Positions 55,509-56,507 of a stretch of DNA of 56,507 nucleotides are shown here, one piece after another. Source of the stretch: Hahella sp. (lineage in GTDB: Bacteria > Pseudomonadota > Gammaproteobacteria > Pseudomonadales > Oleiphilaceae); the NCBI GenBank assembly GCA_028280065.1, contig JANQMN010000090.1, positions 1 to 56,507 of the forward strand. The letters are read 5' to 3'. Each line of letters begins with the position of its first letter. Position 1 is the first letter of the stretch. The position numbers and the translations under genes were made by a program. Under the pieces are notes generated by a model. The model saw only the letters and a program-made list of their open reading frames with translations, was not told where the DNA came from and ran no database searches.

Positions 55509-56507
55509 ATGTTACCCGAGCTTGCCTATTTTCGATCCGAGGCCAAGCGCCTCAAGAAAGCCTGCAAAAATGCCGATGCTGCGGCCCTGCAGCGGTTAAC
55601 ACCCTATATTGACGTATCCAAACCACCCAAGCATGCAGACTTCTTGCATGTTATCGCTAGAGAAAACCACTTTCCCAGTTGGCCTAAGTTGAAGCTGGCC
55701 ACTCAACTGGATCGACTGTCAAAAAACGAGCGTGCCGAAACTCTGAAACGGGCGCTGTTTTACGGTCAGAGCTGGGTGGTCGGGCGGTTATTGACGGAAG
55801 ATTCCAGCTTAGGACATGCCAATCTAGGGGTAGCTATCGCCCTCTACGACGAGGCGTTTGTTAGCAATGTCATTCATAACCGCCCGTCCGCCGCTACCGA
55901 ATTGATCGGCATTAGATCGCCGTTATTACATTTGTGCTTTTCGCAATATATTCATCAGTCTCCGGAATCAGAACAGGCGATGCTCAATATCGCAAGCTTG
56001 TTGAAGAATAACGGGGCTGAAGTGAATGATAGCTATCCCGCCGAACCAGGCAGCGAACATCGGTTGAGCGCACTCTATGGTGCGTTGGGACATGCTAACA
56101 ACATGGTATTGGCGGAATGGTTGCTGGCCCACGGGGCTGACCCCAATGACGATGAAAGTCTCTATCATGCCACTGAGTTGGGGCATCATCGTGGTCTACA
56201 GTTATTGCTCAACTATGGCGCTAGGCCTAATGGAACCAACGCGCTAGGCCGAGCCTTGGATTTCAATGATTTGCCAGCAGTCAAACTTCTACTTGAGCAT
56301 GGCGCCGACCCGAATGAGGCCGTGAACGAGCATCCCAGTGGCCAACCCGTAGACACAGTTCCGGCCTTGCATCAGGCTGCCCGGCGTGGCTGCTCCGCTG
56401 ACATCGGTCGATTGCTGCTCGCTTACGGTGCTGATCCAAAATCCCATTGGCTGGGTCATTCACCTTACGGTATAGCCAGTGTATTCGGTAATACCGAGTT
56501 TGCAGAC
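55509..56507 (+). CDS. Ankyrin-repeat protein (partial, runs off window)
   Basis: ATG 55509 with AGGAG just upstream opens a frame that stays open to the window end, 333 codons. The N-terminus is LPELAYFRSEAKRLKKACKN. Ankyrin-type repeats start by about residue 150 (LLKNNGAEVND; AEWLLAHGADPNDDESLYHA; LQLLLNYGARPNG; VKLLLEHGADPNE; IGRLLLAYGADPK). There is no signal peptide. Ankyrin proteins bind other proteins. The partner and full length are unknown. Confidence 0.88.
   Translation, partial: MLPELAYFRSEAKRLKKACKNADAAALQRLTPYIDVSKPPKHADFLHVIARENHFPSWPKLKLATQLDRLSKNERAETLKRALFYGQSWVVGRLLTEDSSLGHANLGVAIALYDEAFVSNVIHNRPSAATELIGIRSPLLHLCFSQYIHQSPESEQAMLNIASLLKNNGAEVNDSYPAEPGSEHRLSALYGALGHANNMVLAEWLLAHGADPNDDESLYHATELGHHRGLQLLLNYGARPNGTNALGRALDFNDLPAVKLLLEHGADPNEAVNEHPSGQPVDTVPALHQAARRGCSADIGRLLLAYGADPKSHWLGHSPYGIASVFGNTEFAD

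Overview
The window looks like chromosomal DNA of a free-living, probably marine, polysaccharide-degrading gammaproteobacterium. The reasons are a proteobacterial-type XylR/XylA/XylB set, DctB/DctD with an adjacent sigma-54-type promoter, a TonB-dependent receptor, an RND efflux pump, a wax-ester-synthase-like acyltransferase and T6SS-type accessory genes. Genus cannot be read from the sequence. No tRNA, rRNA or CRISPR array was seen.

Layout. (1) 0.1-13.5 kb: a secreted DUF5107-like protein, a TonB-dependent receptor, then a long same-strand run of two sugar ABC permeases, a GH26 enzyme resembling beta-1,3-xylanases, an outer-membrane porin-like barrel, a small secreted unknown, a sugar-binding protein, a Gfo/Idh/MocA oxidoreductase, a PhyH-type dioxygenase and a SHOCT-tailed secreted protein. 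(2) 13.6-23.4 kb: an accessory block. A 1051-aa regulator (winged helix, degenerate cyclase, STAND-like ATPase, TPR) is bracketed by a 55-bp near-identical inverted repeat. It is followed by seven genes (LysM/PG-binding protein, OmpA-like/PG-binding protein, zinc amidase, four small proteins ending in a DUF4123 chaperone) that look like a T6SS effector/adaptor cassette without VgrG or PAAR. Two gene remnants lie in or beside this block. (3) 23.7-30.4 kb: GlxA-type regulator, SDR, WS/DGAT, a periplasmic solute-binding protein and a chemoreceptor. (4) 30.6-41.7 kb: xylose catabolism: xylB, xylR, xylA, transketolase, transaldolase, a GH43 beta-xylosidase and the sugar ABC ATPase that the permeases 35 kb away lack. 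(5) 41.9-47.8 kb: TetR-like regulator, DASS anion symporter and dctD/dctB. (6) 48.1-56.5 kb: RND adaptor and pump, an ECF sigma/anti-sigma/secreted coiled-coil operon, a TIGR02594-like cysteine amidase and an ankyrin-repeat protein cut by the window end.

How it fits together (inference): regions 1 and 4 together make one route. A secreted or surface GH26 cuts xylan, perhaps algal beta-1,3-xylan. The porin and binding protein/permeases/ATPase import xylo-oligosaccharides, cytoplasmic GH43 releases xylose, XylA and XylB make xylulose 5-phosphate, and transketolase plus transaldolase pass it into central metabolism, with XylR as the likely sensor. Region 5 is a C4-dicarboxylate-type uptake module: the two-component genes face a good sigma-54 promoter in front of the symporter.

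The least explained material is the accessory block at 13.6-23.4 kb, the three 19-bp tandem repeats before the TonB receptor, a structured leader or small RNA with a strong terminator before the GH43 gene, and a 32-bp tandem duplication that has copied a ribosome-binding site and start codon in the sigma-factor operon.
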